Of a stretch of DNA of 64,000 bases, positions 22,545 to 34,036 are shown piece after piece. The number at the start of each line of letters is the position of its first letter. Within the stretch, counting starts at the first letter, position 1. The translations under genes and the position numbers were made by a program. Below the pieces are notes generated by a model that had not been told where the DNA came from, did not search any database, and saw only the letters and a program-made list of their open reading frames with translations. The DNA is from Takashimella koratensis (lineage: Eukaryota > Basidiomycota > Tremellomycetes > Trichosporonales > Tetragoniomycetaceae). The stretch spans positions 1,324,322-1,388,321 of the forward strand of contig BCKT01000008.1 in assembly GCA_003116875.1 (NCBI GenBank), given 5' to 3'.

Positions 22545-24397
22545 CTAGTCTGAATCGATCTCAATGACCTCTTGCTCGTCGTGGTAATCATCGTCATCGA
22601 ACCCTTCGTCGTCATCGAAGAAATCATTTTCGTCCAGCATGGTCGCGTCGATCACTTCGGGTTCTGTCATCGGCTGTGGAGGCTGGGCGTGGGTTGACGG
22701 TGAGGCTGATGTTGAAGAAGACTTGGACACGCGCTTGTCACCGGCAGACTGCTCTGATGAAGGTGCAGCTCGCTTCTTCCCCGACAATGTATTGCCCGAT
22801 CCTAGACCAGACCAAGGATCGACCTTGGTCTCGGGGACATCGGCGGGTGGTGTACTCGATGAGGGGTCGATGGAAGAAGGGAGCGCTCCTCGTCGGAGAG
22901 TGTTGCCCGACCCGCCGAAAGGCTGGGCCGCTGGTGCTGCCTCTGTCTTGGGCAGTGGAGCTTTAGTGGGGTCGTATGGGGTGTACTTGAAGCCGAAAAA
23001 GAATTTGCCGGCAGGGAGAACGAGGGCAGCGGGTACTTTTCGGTCATCGTTGAGAGAGTCAGGAGTGATAATGCGCGCTCCCCTGCGATGGAAAGCTTCA
23101 GCATCCAGGTAGTGACGAGATGCACACAAACCGACTCACTCGTGTCGGTTTATTCTGCTCGTTGGGTCGACCTCTTCGATCTTCTTAGCCAACCCTTTCC
23201 CGCGAATCTTCTTCCCGCTGAGACTATGACCAACGCCGGTGAAGCTTTCGAGTGCTTGCTCGCCCGAGCCCGACGTGCGAATAGACATAGACGAAACGGG
23301 GCGCGAAGAGTCTGCCGATGCACGAGTCGTTCCACCCAGGTCGATTTTGAGCTTGTCGGCCATGGTCGGCACGGCGACAGGCGCAGGGCGTGGAGGCTCG
23401 ATGTAACCAACGGGTGTAGCAAAATCGACCTCAAGATCAGTATCGATGACGCTAATCCCTGGACCTTCTGGTAGCGTTTCCATGATGAGGAATTCAAAGA
23501 CGAGCGAATTGTATACAATCTCGATGATATCGCCTTTGCTGAGGCAGCTGTAATTGCGAAGGGCGGCCTCCAGGCTAAGATATCACGTCAGCAAGGTTAA
23601 ACAGGCAACTTACACAGCCTTGGGATCGGAAACTTGAAGGAAATCGACTGCTTGGGCTTGAATTTTAACCATCTTTCCTTTGGGCGGCGTCGCACCGGTA
23701 AGCCTGACAGGATCTCCTTCGTTGAGCGCGAGGGTTTTCATCATCTACAATTCAAGTGGTCAGCATGCTGTTCTTGGTACCGTATTAGTTAGACTCACCC
23801 AGGCAGGGAGGTGAACGATCCCTTCCTCGGCGATAAACTCCAACACACCGGCATGCGTGTTGTGGACGGTGGGGTTGCGAGGGTTACGCAGTTGAAACAT
23901 CCAAGGACTCTGAATGTCAAGAGCGGCTAGTGTTGGGATGAGTTTGTCAGTAAGGACGTCGAGTTTGAATGAAAAGAGCAAGTCATACCTAGTTTTGCCA
24001 GCGCTGAAGGGGGCATGAGGACTATTAGGTGTGAGATTAGCATTGGTCATGGACAACTTGGCCGTTGCCGTGATGGAGAACGGAATCAATAAAGAAAAGG
24101 AAACTTACTTTTGCCACCGTACATGACCTCTGGACGATCGTGCCCTTGAGGAAGAGTAGCGACGGAGTATGCTTTAAAGTACTCATCGTACGCTCTGGCG
24201 GGAGCTGCCCGAGGGAATGCGCCCATGCCCATGAGGTGAGCGAGGAGGCCCGATGGACCTGCAGCAGGACCGGGAGCCGGGTAGTCGACGTCGTCTGATG
24301 GAGGGAGGGGAGGGTGTCAGGTGGATTGCGGCGGGGTAAAAGGGAGTGGAGAAGGGAGTGTGGAGTGCTCACCGTCGTCGTCGTAGCCGTGGTTCAT
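22545..24397 (-). CDS. UFD1: Ubiquitin fusion degradation protein Ufd1
   Basis: Cofactor that with Npl4 recruits Cdc48/p97 to ubiquitylated substrates in ER-associated and other degradation. The start MNHGYDDD leads, after an intron, to LMGMGAFPRAAPARAYDEYF and VMYGGK, the beginning of the Ufd1 double-psi barrel. Then come PPSALAKL, LDIQSPWMFQLRNP, HAGVLEFIAEEGIVHLPAWM, LNEGDPVRL, AALRNYSCLSKGDII and PGISVIDTDLEVDFATPVGY, in family order. A low-complexity linker and an acidic end (EVIEIDSD) complete about 480 residues. The gene shares a 232-nt divergent promoter with the syntaxin gene at 24630. Confidence 0.95.
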
Positions 24398-24629
24398 GGT
24401 GGAGGGGGAGGGGGAGGGGGGAGAAGGGATGTTGGATGTTGGATGGTGGATGGAGCAGAGTCAGAGTTGAGATTATTGACCGGGATGCATCAACGCGACA
24501 CGGCAGCGTACGGGATAAGTGCTACGTCAGAGTCACGTGACCCACCCTCCTCCTAAGTCCACCCCCGCCATCCTCCTCCTCCTCCTCATCATCCTCGTCG
24601 TCCCCATCCCCATCCCCCATCCACCCGCC
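24398..24629. promoter_or_regulatory. Divergent promoter Ufd1/syntaxin with CACGTG palindrome
   Basis: A short shared promoter. The perfect palindrome GTCACGTGAC lies at 24532-24541, roughly 90 nt from the syntaxin start. CACGTG cores are classical sites of bHLH factors of the Cbf1/Pho4/USF type; which factor acts here is unknown. Confidence 0.5.
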
Positions 24630-26216
24630 ATGGCCGCCGCATCCTCCGCAGCCTCTGCACACCTCCCACAGCCCATCCCGCCCCCTTACAACCCTTACAG
24701 CCCTAGCCCACAGCCCCCGCCTTCCTCCCACCTCCTCGGCCAAGACCAGCCCATTACTCGATCACGCACCCTCTTCTTCCTCTCCGTCCGCGACAGCTCG
24801 ACTTTTGCATCTTCGTCCTCCCACCTGGCAGGCCCTGGGTCAAGCTCACGTCATCGATACTCTCAAGATGACCGCTATAGTGATACCTATGCCGACGGAA
24901 ACGGAGACGATCAAGGCGAGAGTAGTCGCTTGATGAAGAATCCCTCGGTCGCAGTAGATATGCGAGGGCTGCCTCCAAGATGGTCAGTGACTGCTGTGGA
25001 TCCGATGATCCAAGTACATTCAGTGCTGACTCATCTATCAGGGTCGACATCAGCGACGAAGTCGAGGACCTGTTGAATCGCGCAAAGGCTAAAAGTTGGT
25101 TAATCACTTGATCGTCCTCTGCATCTGAGTTATTGACAGCTCACCCCTTGCAGTATCCGCTTTGGACAAGCTACATGCCAAGCACGTCTTGCCAGGATTC
25201 ACCGATCGATCTTCTGAAGAACGAGAGATTGAGCGACAGACAACCGATATTACAAAAGTGAGCTTGTGTAGAAGATCGTGACAATATACACCCTGACACC
25301 TCGCAGGATTTTCGAAGATGTACAACCCTCATCTCTTCGATTCAACCAAGTCAAGGCGCACCTCAAGTAGAGAGACTTACGACGAAGAACGTTCAAAGAG
25401 GTCTTGCGCAGAAAGTTCAAGACCTCTCGGGCCAGTTTCGCAAGAAACAACGGGTATATATGCAAAGTATGTGGTATCTGAACCAATGGTGTCCGACCTC
25501 GGACGCTAACGGCAGTAGAGCTCCAGGGACATGCCATCAAGAACAAGGATTTGCTAGCTGCAAGTGGAGCTATATCCCTACGCGGGTCTGAGCTGGATGA
25601 GCTCGCGGACGACGAGATGGCGGTGGGTATCAACTTTTCTCATACTCTGCCTTACTGACAATGTCTTTTTGTGATCAGTCCAAAACTCAACTTCAGTCTC
25701 AACAAGCCTTTGCTGTCGATGTCGATATCGCTCAACGGGGCAAAGAGATCACTCAAATCGCGACGTCGATTGCTGAGCTCGCCGACCTCTTCCGCGACTT
25801 GGGTGCCCTAGTTGTCGAGCAAGGTACGGTGCTTGATAGCGTCGAGTATAATGTTCAACAAACAGCGACTGCGATGCAAGGTGCTGTGGAGGAGCTCGAG
25901 GTTGCTAAGCGGTGAGTGGAGATGGTTTGACCTGGAGGATTGTCAAGAGTTGGACGCTGATGCTGGGTGAAGATATCAATCCAACCGAGGGAGACGAATG
26001 TGTATGCTGCTATTGATACTCATCATTGTCGGGCTGGTGATTGTGCTCATTTATAAGCCTCGACGTCACTCGCTGCCCAGCGGCGGGACGGGATCGGGTA
26101 CGATTGCTGGGGCGTCCTCTACGAGTATTCTTGGCGGAGGAGTAACTCATGTAGCTGCTGCGGTAGGGTCATCATTACACGGCCATCTACGGCCTATAAG
26201 ACCTGGGTCGAGATAA
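24630..26216 (+). CDS. TLG2: Qa-SNARE syntaxin, Tlg2/syntaxin-16 type
   Basis: A t-SNARE for endosome/Golgi fusion. The start MAAASSAASAHLPQP was chosen as the first ATG before a proline-rich lead. Then come ITRSRTLFFLSVRD, LPPRWVDISDEVEDLL (typical N-peptide-distal region of syntaxin 16/Tlg2), the Habc helices with KLHAKHVLPGFTDRSSEERE and RCTTLISSI, and the SNARE helix from RGKEITQIATSIAELADLF through DLGALVVEQGTVLDSVEYNV with the zero-layer Gln. A single C-terminal anchor CMLLLILIIVGLVIVLIY follows, then a Gly/Ser-rich tail after it (about 50 residues), longer than in most syntaxins, as also seen in Tlg2. Type assignment rests on this layout. Confidence 0.9.
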
Positions 26217-26814
26217 AGATGCATGTCACGTGACCTGCGGCGAGCTACTATGCAGTATAACTCACTTCCTCTTTTCCTCTCTTCACCATCCATCCCCTTC
26301 TCGTCGCCATCCATCCCCCTCCGCTCGCCACCACTTCTCATCACCCCTACTCCTCCCCCCTGTTCCATCTCGTTACAGTAGCAGCCGGTCTACCTGTGCA
26401 AAGCATCACCTCCTGGCCACTTTCTTCTCGTCTTTCGCCTGTCGTCTTTCGTCTTCCGGCTTCCTTCTGCTTCATCCACTCACTCCCACCTGCTCACCCT
26501 TACTCATCCCACTCACTCGCACTCACCCACTCACTCACTCGCTCACGCCGTTTACCCTCTCCTCTCTCCTCGCACCCTTCCCCTCTCCATCTCCCTCTCC
26601 TTCTCTTTCCGCCCTTTCCCCCCACCCACCTTCTTTCCTACCTTCTTCCCTTCCCTCGTCCTCGTCACAGCCGACTTTTGTGTCGCGGTAACCTCATTAT
26701 CTATCCTCCTCTAACCTCGTCTCATCTCTCACCCTCTCATCTCTCACCCCGCTACCCTCACCCCCTCTCACCTCTTCCAGACGATATCACATTATCTCAA
26801 CCCTCCCGTTCAAA
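26217..26814 (+). other. Pyrimidine-rich leader of the RNA-binding protein gene
   Basis: A 598-nt region, strongly C/T-rich on the plus strand, with CTCACTCA-like short repeats around 26505-26555. It starts with the palindrome GTCACGTGAC at 26225-26234. This probably represents promoter plus a long CT-rich 5' UTR of the gene starting at 26815. The overlapping Ser/Pro/His frames are taken as compositional artefacts. Confidence 0.55.
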
Positions 26815-28592
26815 ATGGCCCGGTTTGAGATACACTTACGCGGTCTCAACAAGCTAGGTGGGTACAGTTTGGGCACGATTTTCCGACCACTCCCTACCCC
26901 TTCTGGTCTTCATCTACCCTAAGTCTGTCCGTTGTTCACTCACCTTCCACTCTACTTAGTCTCGACCTCAGAGGTCTCCACATTCTTCGCCGAACGGTCT
27001 ATCCGACCCAATGGCGTATACCTCGTCCCGGGTCCGCAAGATACTCAGGAGGCTCACGTTTCCTTCCCCACCGAGGCGGAAGCGACTAGCTGCCTGGGCC
27101 TTCGTTCGGTCCTGGAGCCATGCGGGATGTGAGTCGCTGAGAGCTGTATGATACGGAACTAGGCTGACACCAACACAGTACCGTCTCCCAAGTCATCCCC
27201 CGTTCCTCTCGGGAGCCACTCTCCGGTCCGTTGACGAGAGGCTTTGCCGCTACGCCGTCACCATCTGCACAGCCGCGCAACCTCTATGTCTTGAACCTTC
27301 CCCTGGATCTTACCCAGTAAGCGTGCCTCTCGTCGCTTGTGACTGGCTTATGACTGATCTCTGCAGGGAAGAGTTCAAGGAGTTGTTTCTGGCCTTTGGA
27401 ACCGTTGAGCATTCAACTCTGCTTTCTCAGCTCGATAACCAGGGCAGACGACGGTAGGCCTCCTGTCTCATCGTGGCCTGACAAAGCAGAGGTTTCATCT
27501 TGATGTCGTCCAATGATGAAGCAGGTGCTGCGCTGAATGCGATGCACGGCAAATGGGTAGAGTGAGTGGACCTATGGGTTACTAGTGGGTTGGCACTTGC
27601 TCATCTCTCAGTGGCTTCAAGCTTGATATATCCTGGGCGTTGATTCAGCGAGAAGGAAGAGCGAGTGGTGGGTTTCCCGTTGGCTCTGGCAAGTCTTTAT
27701 CCACTCGCTGATATTAACAAGGAGCTCCGGGAACGGGTGCGCTTCCGAATCGCGTTGTCCATCCACCTTCCTTGTCAACTCGCCGTGGAAACGCAGGTGC
27801 TACAGCCGTTATGCTGGAAAACCTGGTAAGTCTTGTGTTTTCGGGACATCTCCTGACCCCTAGGACCCCTTGCTTTTTCCAGACGATCAAGCAATCATTC
27901 GAGTTTTCAGCTTCTTCGGCCCCATCTCCGCGGTCACATCTCGTGTCACTCTTTTCGGCCTCTCTTCGGTTGTCACTTTTCATCACCAATCGTCCGCCAC
28001 AGCGCTCGTTAGTGCCAACTGGCTCAAACTAGGCGATCGAACAGTCAAGGCCCGATTCGCGGAAAACCCAATCCCAAACATATTTAGGACCTCGTCCTTC
28101 ATGTCGCCTATGTCGTCCGCGCCCATCCCTTTCTCTACCCGCCTCGACCATCAACGTACCGGAACATTCGACCCATTCGCTGACGACCACATGCTCGGCA
28201 AGCCTGACGAGGTCCAACTGTTCCCATGGTCCCCCAACTCGTCTTTTGGGGCGTCCCGGGCTTTGAATGTCAACAGTCGCCCTTTCCTTCCATTCACTGC
28301 CATGAATCCCCTGGCAGTCCAAATCGACCGAGGGAGCGGTATTACGACGTTCAACTCGTCGCCATTGCCGCAAAACATGCGTCTCCCATCCAGTCCACTC
28401 GACAACGGCTCCAGCCCAAGTGCATCTGCTGGCAGCGACGGCTACTTGAACCGGGGATCCGCCAATGGACTGGGCTCCAACCGAGACGGGCAATGGTCGA
28501 CGACCTCGTTCGAACTCCTGCGCGAAAACACCGAGAACTTGGTCCACAACGTTCCTCCGTCAACCCATTTTCCGCAAGACATTTCGCCCTGA
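26815..28592 (+). CDS. RNA-binding protein with three RRM-like domains
   Basis: Start MARFEIHLRGLNKL at 26815 begins a divergent first RRM (SEVSTFFAERSIRPNGVYLV, VSFPTEAEATSCLG). The second RRM is clear: RNLYVLNLPLDLTQEEFKEL, FGTVEHSTLL, RGFILMSSNDEAGAALNAMH and GFKLDISWA. A third is recovered if the intron ends at the CTGACCCCTAG acceptor: ENLDPLLFPDDQAIIRVFSF, FGPISAVTSRVTLFG and KLGDRTVKARFAE. The C-terminal part is Ser/Pro-rich and unstructured in appearance, ending FPQDISP. The role is RNA binding, perhaps mRNA regulation; no specific orthologue is claimed. An intron-like segment just after the stop (GTAAGT at about 28626, acceptor CAG near 28665) suggests either a 3' UTR intron or an alternative C-terminus. 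Confidence 0.75.
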
Positions 28593-29468
28593 ACCAACTA
28601 GGTGAAGAACGTGGCCCAAGGATGGTGGTAAGTCTTGACGTCCTTGTCATTGTCTGACTTCTCAGCATCGACCAATCCGTCAAGGCACGCATCAAGTCTC
28701 GTGTCAACCACCTGTACCCTTCGCTCATTTCTCTCCACTTCTGCTCACCCCCACGACGCAATCGTCGAAACAATTCTAACGACACTCACCCAACCGTCAT
28801 ATCATACTCAACACAACCTGACCTTATACACCTTTGACTGCGTACCTCTTACCACAGCTTGATTCCCCAAGACGTGACATCACCGTTCGCTTCTTCGACA
28901 GACGTGCTTTGCCAATCGAGATTTGCACGACAAGATCGCTGCGCTCTTGGGTCGAACCTCATTACCATTGATGTTACCCCAGCCGTCTTTCCCTTCCTTC
29001 CTCTGCCCCCCATCCTATCCGTGCATCCATTTCCCTTTTCCCATTCTTGCCGCGCAACCTTTTCACTCCTCACCCCCGCCCTACCCTACCACCCTGCTTC
29101 ATTTGCGTGATACCTCCGATTGAGATTGCTCACCTCCCATATCCGACGTGCTCCTCCATTTCCTCCCCATTCCCTTTCGTCCATAGCACCCCCCTATCCG
29201 TGGATAGCGATCACCCTCTGTTGATCGAAATTCCTATTCACTCGCCCCTTTCATCAGTCTGAAGACGGTGTACAGTGTTCATAAGTATAAGCTTGGCTTG
29301 GTCAGTCGTCTCAACTTTATACTCGCTTCCCCATACTCCCATCTCTCCTCTCCATTCCCCATCCTCACATCATCGTCCGTCGTCCGTTTTACAGTCCACC
29401 TATGCATCGTGTGTATACAGACCGAGACTGCCGTCACGAGTCAACGTGGCCACTTGCAATGGGAGGCG
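28593..29468. other. Convergent intergenic region
   Basis: An 876-nt region between two convergent genes. It contains the possible extra intron of the RNA-binding protein gene (28626-28665) and C/T-rich sequence with no convincing exon beyond that. Short frames in it lack any recognisable motif. Confidence 0.45.
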
Positions 29469-30712
29469 CTATCGACCAAACTGCGAGTGAACAGCAGTTG
29501 TTCGAGTCGGTCAGCAACCAGGACATGTGAATTCAATCGCCGCACTCACAATGAACTCTGTCGCCTTGCCGAGAAAGCTTCCTGGACGATCTGTTTCTTC
29601 CCACGCATAGTCGTCAGCCGCCGATTTGAGAGCCTGCCTCGGCTTGATGATCGTCTTGCTCTGTACATGCAAAGGCGTCCCAGCGCCCACTCCATGTCCA
29701 GCTTGGCCAACCGCAACCGAGCCGATTTCGATCGTTGAACCGCCCGAAGCAAACACGCCGTTGGACGGACTGACGGCGCCTGGTACAAGGGTGAGACCAG
29801 CGGTGCTTCCAGGCCCAGCGACCTTGACACCCAACATCCACCTTCCCATGACAATTTCGCCGTGCCTCCGAAGAGCATAAGCCGCCGAGAGAGAATCGGC
29901 AAACTCGACGGTAAACCAGTTGGTGCCTTCGGGTCCTGGTGTGAAAGCAACGACGGGCCCGATGGACTCAAAGTAAGGCCGAAGAGAAGGGAGGGCGTGA
30001 GTCGGTGGACCGAAAATGTGGACGGCGGTCGATTCGGAAGAGGCGAGCAAGGCTGGGGGCATCGTAGCTTGAGGATGGCCGCCAGTGAGAGAGGATGACG
30101 GGAGAGGGTTGTTTCCTGAAACGTTGGTCGCAGATTGGGAGGGATGAGGGTCGTGAAGGGAGAAAGTGGGGATCATATCGTCGTCTGCTGGCGGCGGGAC
30201 AGCTCTGGCTCGCAAAAGGTGGCGAGGAGAGGAAGCGCTGGTACCATTAGCGAAGGGTGGGCTTGGACGAAAGAGCGACATACCTTTCCGCGAGAGAAGT
30301 TGAGAAGCGAGCGGTAGCTGTAGGTGAACGACGAGATGCGGGCGGGGAGGATGTCGATCCAGGAGAGGTACCCTATGTGCGAATTGAAACAGAATCAGAG
30401 ATTGAAATGAGAAGGGATAGACGGAGAATGGAATTTACATACCAGAGCCAGTTTGCCCGCTGGGGATGATGCAAAAGAAGGCAGAAACTTGACCCCTGCT
30501 GCGGCATCCGCGGGATCCAAGTCATCGGTGACGAATCGGGCTCGAGAGGAAGAGTGGGGGAGCGACATGGGGGTCGAGGTGGATGGTCCGGATGGGACGG
30601 CACGGGTTGGGGTGAATAAGTTGAGATTTGCGGCATTTGCGATCGACTTGGGTTGGCCTGCGGGGAGGGGCGGTGGTGCCGAGGACTGGGGCTGCGACCA
30701 CCAGTCTGCCAT
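29469..30712 (-). CDS. NUP53: Nucleoporin Nup53/Nup35 family
   Basis: A nuclear pore inner-ring protein. The start MADWWSQPQSSAPPPLPAG is followed by a disordered Ser/Pro-rich region, then the Nup35-type RRM: TAVHIFGPPTHALPSLRPYF, IGPVVAFTPGPEGTNWFTVE, SAAYALRRHGEIVMGRWMLG. The open frame would stop at 29511, but a GTGAGT donor after ATEFI and an acceptor 66 nt further give a terminal exon FGR, so the protein ends LGKATEFIFGR, matching the membrane-binding amphipathic C-terminus ending in a Phe-Gly pair known in this family. About 360 residues. The 5' leader contains a GGT/GAAGAC repeat. It converges with the RNA-binding protein gene. Confidence 0.9.
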
Positions 30713-30730
30713 TGTGGTGGTGGGGGATGG

Positions 30731-30791
30731 GGTGGTGGTGGTGGTGGTGGTGAAGACGGTGAAGACGATGAAGACGGTGAAGACGATGAAA
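30731..30791. repeat. Trinucleotide and 18-nt tandem repeat in Nup53 leader
   Basis: A (GGT)n tract from about 30731 to 30751 passes into GAAGACGGTGAAGACGAT repeated twice (30752-30789). It lies within 80 nt upstream of the minus-strand Nup53 start, so on the mRNA it would read as a CATCGTCTTC/CACCAC 5' UTR repeat. Confidence 0.9.
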
Positions 30792-30886
30792 GAGACTGCT
30801 CAACACAACACGTCGAGTGATAACGATGCATGAACGGCAATGAATTTCTCGTGGGACTATTTATTGAACACGTCATTTAATCTACA

Positions 30887-32011
30887 CTACAGGTCCTGGG
30901 CGTACCGGACTTGCTCCCCTTGCAAGATGGCTTGGTACCCGTTCAATCGCTCAATCAGGGGCCACAATGACCGTGGCAAGGATTGCTTGAACGCAAGGTC
31001 CGCAGTGTACCCAATATCGTGCTGCAGGATACCCCTCGCCCGGCTCGGGTCCCCCTCAATCGGGCTGCCATAAGACCCGTGTAGCGTCCGTCGTTTCACC
31101 GATGGGTTGTATTTACCCACATGGACTGTCACCAACGGTACCAAGGGTCAACGTGCGATGAGAACAGTCAGCACAATCGATTGATACCCTGTAGCGCAAG
31201 AAAAGACGTATGTTATGCAACAAAAGAAACATGTTCTCGTACATGCCCACTCACGGATGTTGTTATTGTAGAAAACAGTCTCTCCCTTCTTCAGGCGGAG
31301 AGTCTGGGCACCAGGCATGTCGCTCCCATCCAGGTTGGCCCGCCGCTCATCATCTGTTCGAATTCGGTCATGGGATCCCGGAACAGCCGTCAAACAATCG
31401 TCATCGTATAACGCTGCGTTCCACTGAATCCCGTAGTGTTTGATACCAAGCCCAGCTGCTTCCTCGGTCGGCGTAGCCGTTGCCTTGATCGCATCTCGAT
31501 GCCACGAGAGACCATAATCGCTGTGCAACGGGTTCACGAGCAAGTTGAAAAGTTCTAAACCCAGTCACAGACTGTCAGCTCACAGACATGCCGGAAAGGC
31601 TCTCCACTTACCGAACTGCATATCCTCCTTCTTGCAGTCCATGAGAGCAGCGCTCACATCCAGCATGTCTTCGCTTCCATACCACTGAGCAAAGACTGGC
31701 TGCTCAAGGCCTGGGTGCATGATGTTTTGCACCCCCCAGACATCATCGCCCTCGGTCCACGGCGGAAACTGTTTCCCAACCATGCGAACTTGAGCCCATT
31801 CCCGAGCTCGCGCCTGGGCAGTGATTGTGTCGGCGGCCACGCAAAGTTTGTCGTAGAGGGTGTCTGGGATGAGACCGGGAACGACAACGTAGCCTTGAGT
31901 GTGATACTGTCCAAGATCGGCACATTTTGGTCAACGAGGCTGTCGCCCAGTGTCTGTTTGGTTGCTTACGTGGGTGGTGATCTGGTCAAGCTCGGCTTGG
32001 GTGAATGGCAT
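30887..32011 (-). CDS. Phytanoyl-CoA dioxygenase (PhyH) family protein
   Basis: A non-heme Fe(II)/2-oxoglutarate oxygenase of about 310 residues. The start MPFTQAELDQITTH precedes an intron, then YHTQGYVVVPGLIPDTLYDK (the usual PhyH start), FPPWTEGDDVWGVQNIMHPG, LLVNPLHSDYGLSWHRDAIK with the HxD iron motif, IQWNAALYDDDCLTAVPGSH, GETVFYNNNI and, in the last exon, RRTLHGSYGSP with the distal His. It ends YAQDL at 30887. Substrate is unknown; family members hydroxylate acyl-CoAs, amino acids and secondary metabolites. It is divergent from the transaldolase gene with a 388-nt shared promoter. Confidence 0.87.
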
Positions 32012-32399
32012 GGTTGGAGAAGAGGTTGGCGAGGGGCCAGCAAAGGATATACACAGGCAGATATTAACACGGAATAAAGGGATAGGTGTCGATGCAGAGT
32101 ACCGAGACTTGCATTTATTATATCTTGGACCAGTCTACCATAACGCTCTGAATCAGTTCGGCGTCGTTCCCGATTCCACTGGTCAGACGATAATATCCGA
32201 AACTCGCCGGTTTGGCCGAATTTGCTGCGTACTCAGAATTCACCCTGTATCTACGCGGGGGCGCCTCAGCACGTCATGCGGGTCACGCGGGTGAGTTGGG
32301 ATCGCGCTAGCCGGTTGGGTAGACGTCAAGCACCCGACTGCGTACAGTCAATCCTCGTCTCCATCACTCTCTCACTCTCGTTTGCAGTCTCAGTCAGCC
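32012..32399. other. Divergent promoter, PhyH-like and transaldolase-like genes
   Basis: A 388-nt region between two start codons facing apart. The part near the transaldolase start is C/T-rich (CTCTCTCACTCTCG near 32363-32380), as usual for this genome. I see no gene or distinct repeat. Confidence 0.45.
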
Positions 32400-33686
32400 A
32401 TGAGTTCCGCCCTGGAGTACATTCGATCGCATGTCACCGTGGACATCGACCAGCTCGACCCCAGGTTGGCAAGTCGGCTTGGTCCTTTCTGTGACATGAG
32501 TACGTGTCAAACTACAGCTGGGTCATGCGAGCACTCACTCACCGTGGTCCTGCAGCTAGCAACCAAGCTCTAATCGCAGGAGTTGTCACCGATCCAGCCA
32601 ATGCTACTTTTGTCAAACAGACAGTTGAGCGCGCCCAACGGGAAGCCAGTTCTAGTGAGGAGGGGTCGATTGTAGACTTGGCCCTGGATCTCTTTGTGCG
32701 TCTGATCATGTCTCCTGTCCTTGAAAATCTCTGAACACGGAATGGTATCCATTAACTGTAGGTTACTTCAGGCTGTCTTACTTGCCAAAGCTGTCCTTCC
32801 ATCCTTGAAGGGTCGAGTTCACGCGCAAATCTCGCCAAGATACGCCTTCTCCTTTGACGATAGCCTTTCCCACGCCCGTCGTCTGATCTCTCTCTTCGTT
32901 GCCGAAGGGATACCCCCTGAACGCATTTGCCTCAAGATCCCTACCAATGGCCCAGGTATGGCTGTCGCGTCCGCCATTGAAGCAGAAGCATTGCAATTCG
33001 GCGGTGTACGAACTTTGGCGACGACCCTCTTCTCGACAGATCAGGCGTTGGCCGCTGCGCAAGCCAAGTGCCTTTATATTGCACCATACTTCAACGAACT
33101 GAGCGTGCACTTTGAGCCTGAGACTTGGGTGCGATATGAAGATACGGCCAGACAGCATCCGATGTCGGGAGTCATTAAAAGCATTGCCGAGATCTACTCA
33201 AAGCTTCCCGACCGACCTCTTATCATGCCAGCGAGGTGAACACTCACAATGCTCCGCCCAAAGACTTCCGCTCATGGCTTCCAGCATTGTCACCGCGAAC
33301 GAAGCCTTGGCCCTTGCTTCGCTTCCCATTGATCACATCACTATCTCAGGCAAGGTCCTCGAAGGTCTCGATCTGAACAAGGACGCCGCCTCGTTCCGAG
33401 GGGCAAGGCTTGGCATCGAGGTGCCTTCCCTTGGTCATCCAACTGCTGGTGCCGACGCTTTATACTCCTCGACCGAGGATCTGCTGCTTAAAACCGGCAA
33501 GGCGTTGGATGAGAAGATTGCGGAAGATGAAAGCGTGTCTCGTCGGTTGGCCTACGCCCTCAAGTGAGTCCCGAATCCCCACACTTCTCACCTCGCTTTG
33601 GATACTCACACGATCTTGTGTCCAGAGCCTTTGCCGACTGCGAAAACAAAGCTGCCGACGTAATTCGCACCTACATCAAAATTTGA
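32400..33686 (+). CDS. Transaldolase-family protein (divergent)
   Basis: About 345 residues over six exons, of the transaldolase / fructose-6-phosphate aldolase barrel family. The start MSSALEYIRSHVTVDID leads to DMTSNQALI, the family's DxTSNPxLI strand. Later come GRVHAQISPRYAFSFDD, RICLKIPTNGPGM with the Schiff-base Lys (codon near 32934), TLATTLFSTDQALAAAQAKC and LYIAPYFNEL, then an exon with HITISGKVLEGL. It ends DVIRTYIKI. Housekeeping transaldolases have a different spacing and IKIASTWEG at the Lys, so this is an accessory paralogue; its reaction could be a transaldolase or an aldolase step. It lies between dioxygenase and regulator genes. Confidence 0.8.
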
Positions 33687-34036
33687 AGAACGTGCACGCG
33701 ATCTGTATTGTCCTCTGGTCCTGCGCGTTGCTCTGAAATTGTGCTTAACGGTCTCACTTCGGTGCTTCCCGTTAGAAACGTTCGAGGGTCGAGGATTTTT
33801 ACCCGTTTGGGATCAAATTTTGTAATTCGGTCCCTCCCTTTGACATCTTCTGTACAACGATTTCCTGTATCTGCACATCTGTTTTATGTGTTCGTTCGCT
33901 CGACACTGAGCCTTGCTAGGCCCGTCTCCCAACTTCGTTGTTGTCTACAAACCTCTCTCAGCTACTCGCGTTCCTCTCAGCGTAGCCGACCGAAGCCTTT
34001 TGGCCCTCCCATCGGTGTCAGAACGTGGATCCGAAA
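33687..34036. other. Intergenic region upstream of Zn2Cys6 regulator
   Basis: A 350-nt stretch with the 3' UTR of the transaldolase-like gene and the promoter of the regulator. Overlapping short frames have no recognisable domain. Confidence 0.45.

Noticed and set aside
26217..26814. Ser/Pro/His-rich frames in the CT-rich region upstream of the RNA-binding protein.
   Set aside because: Low-complexity pyrimidine-rich leader; no start or splice evidence and no motif.
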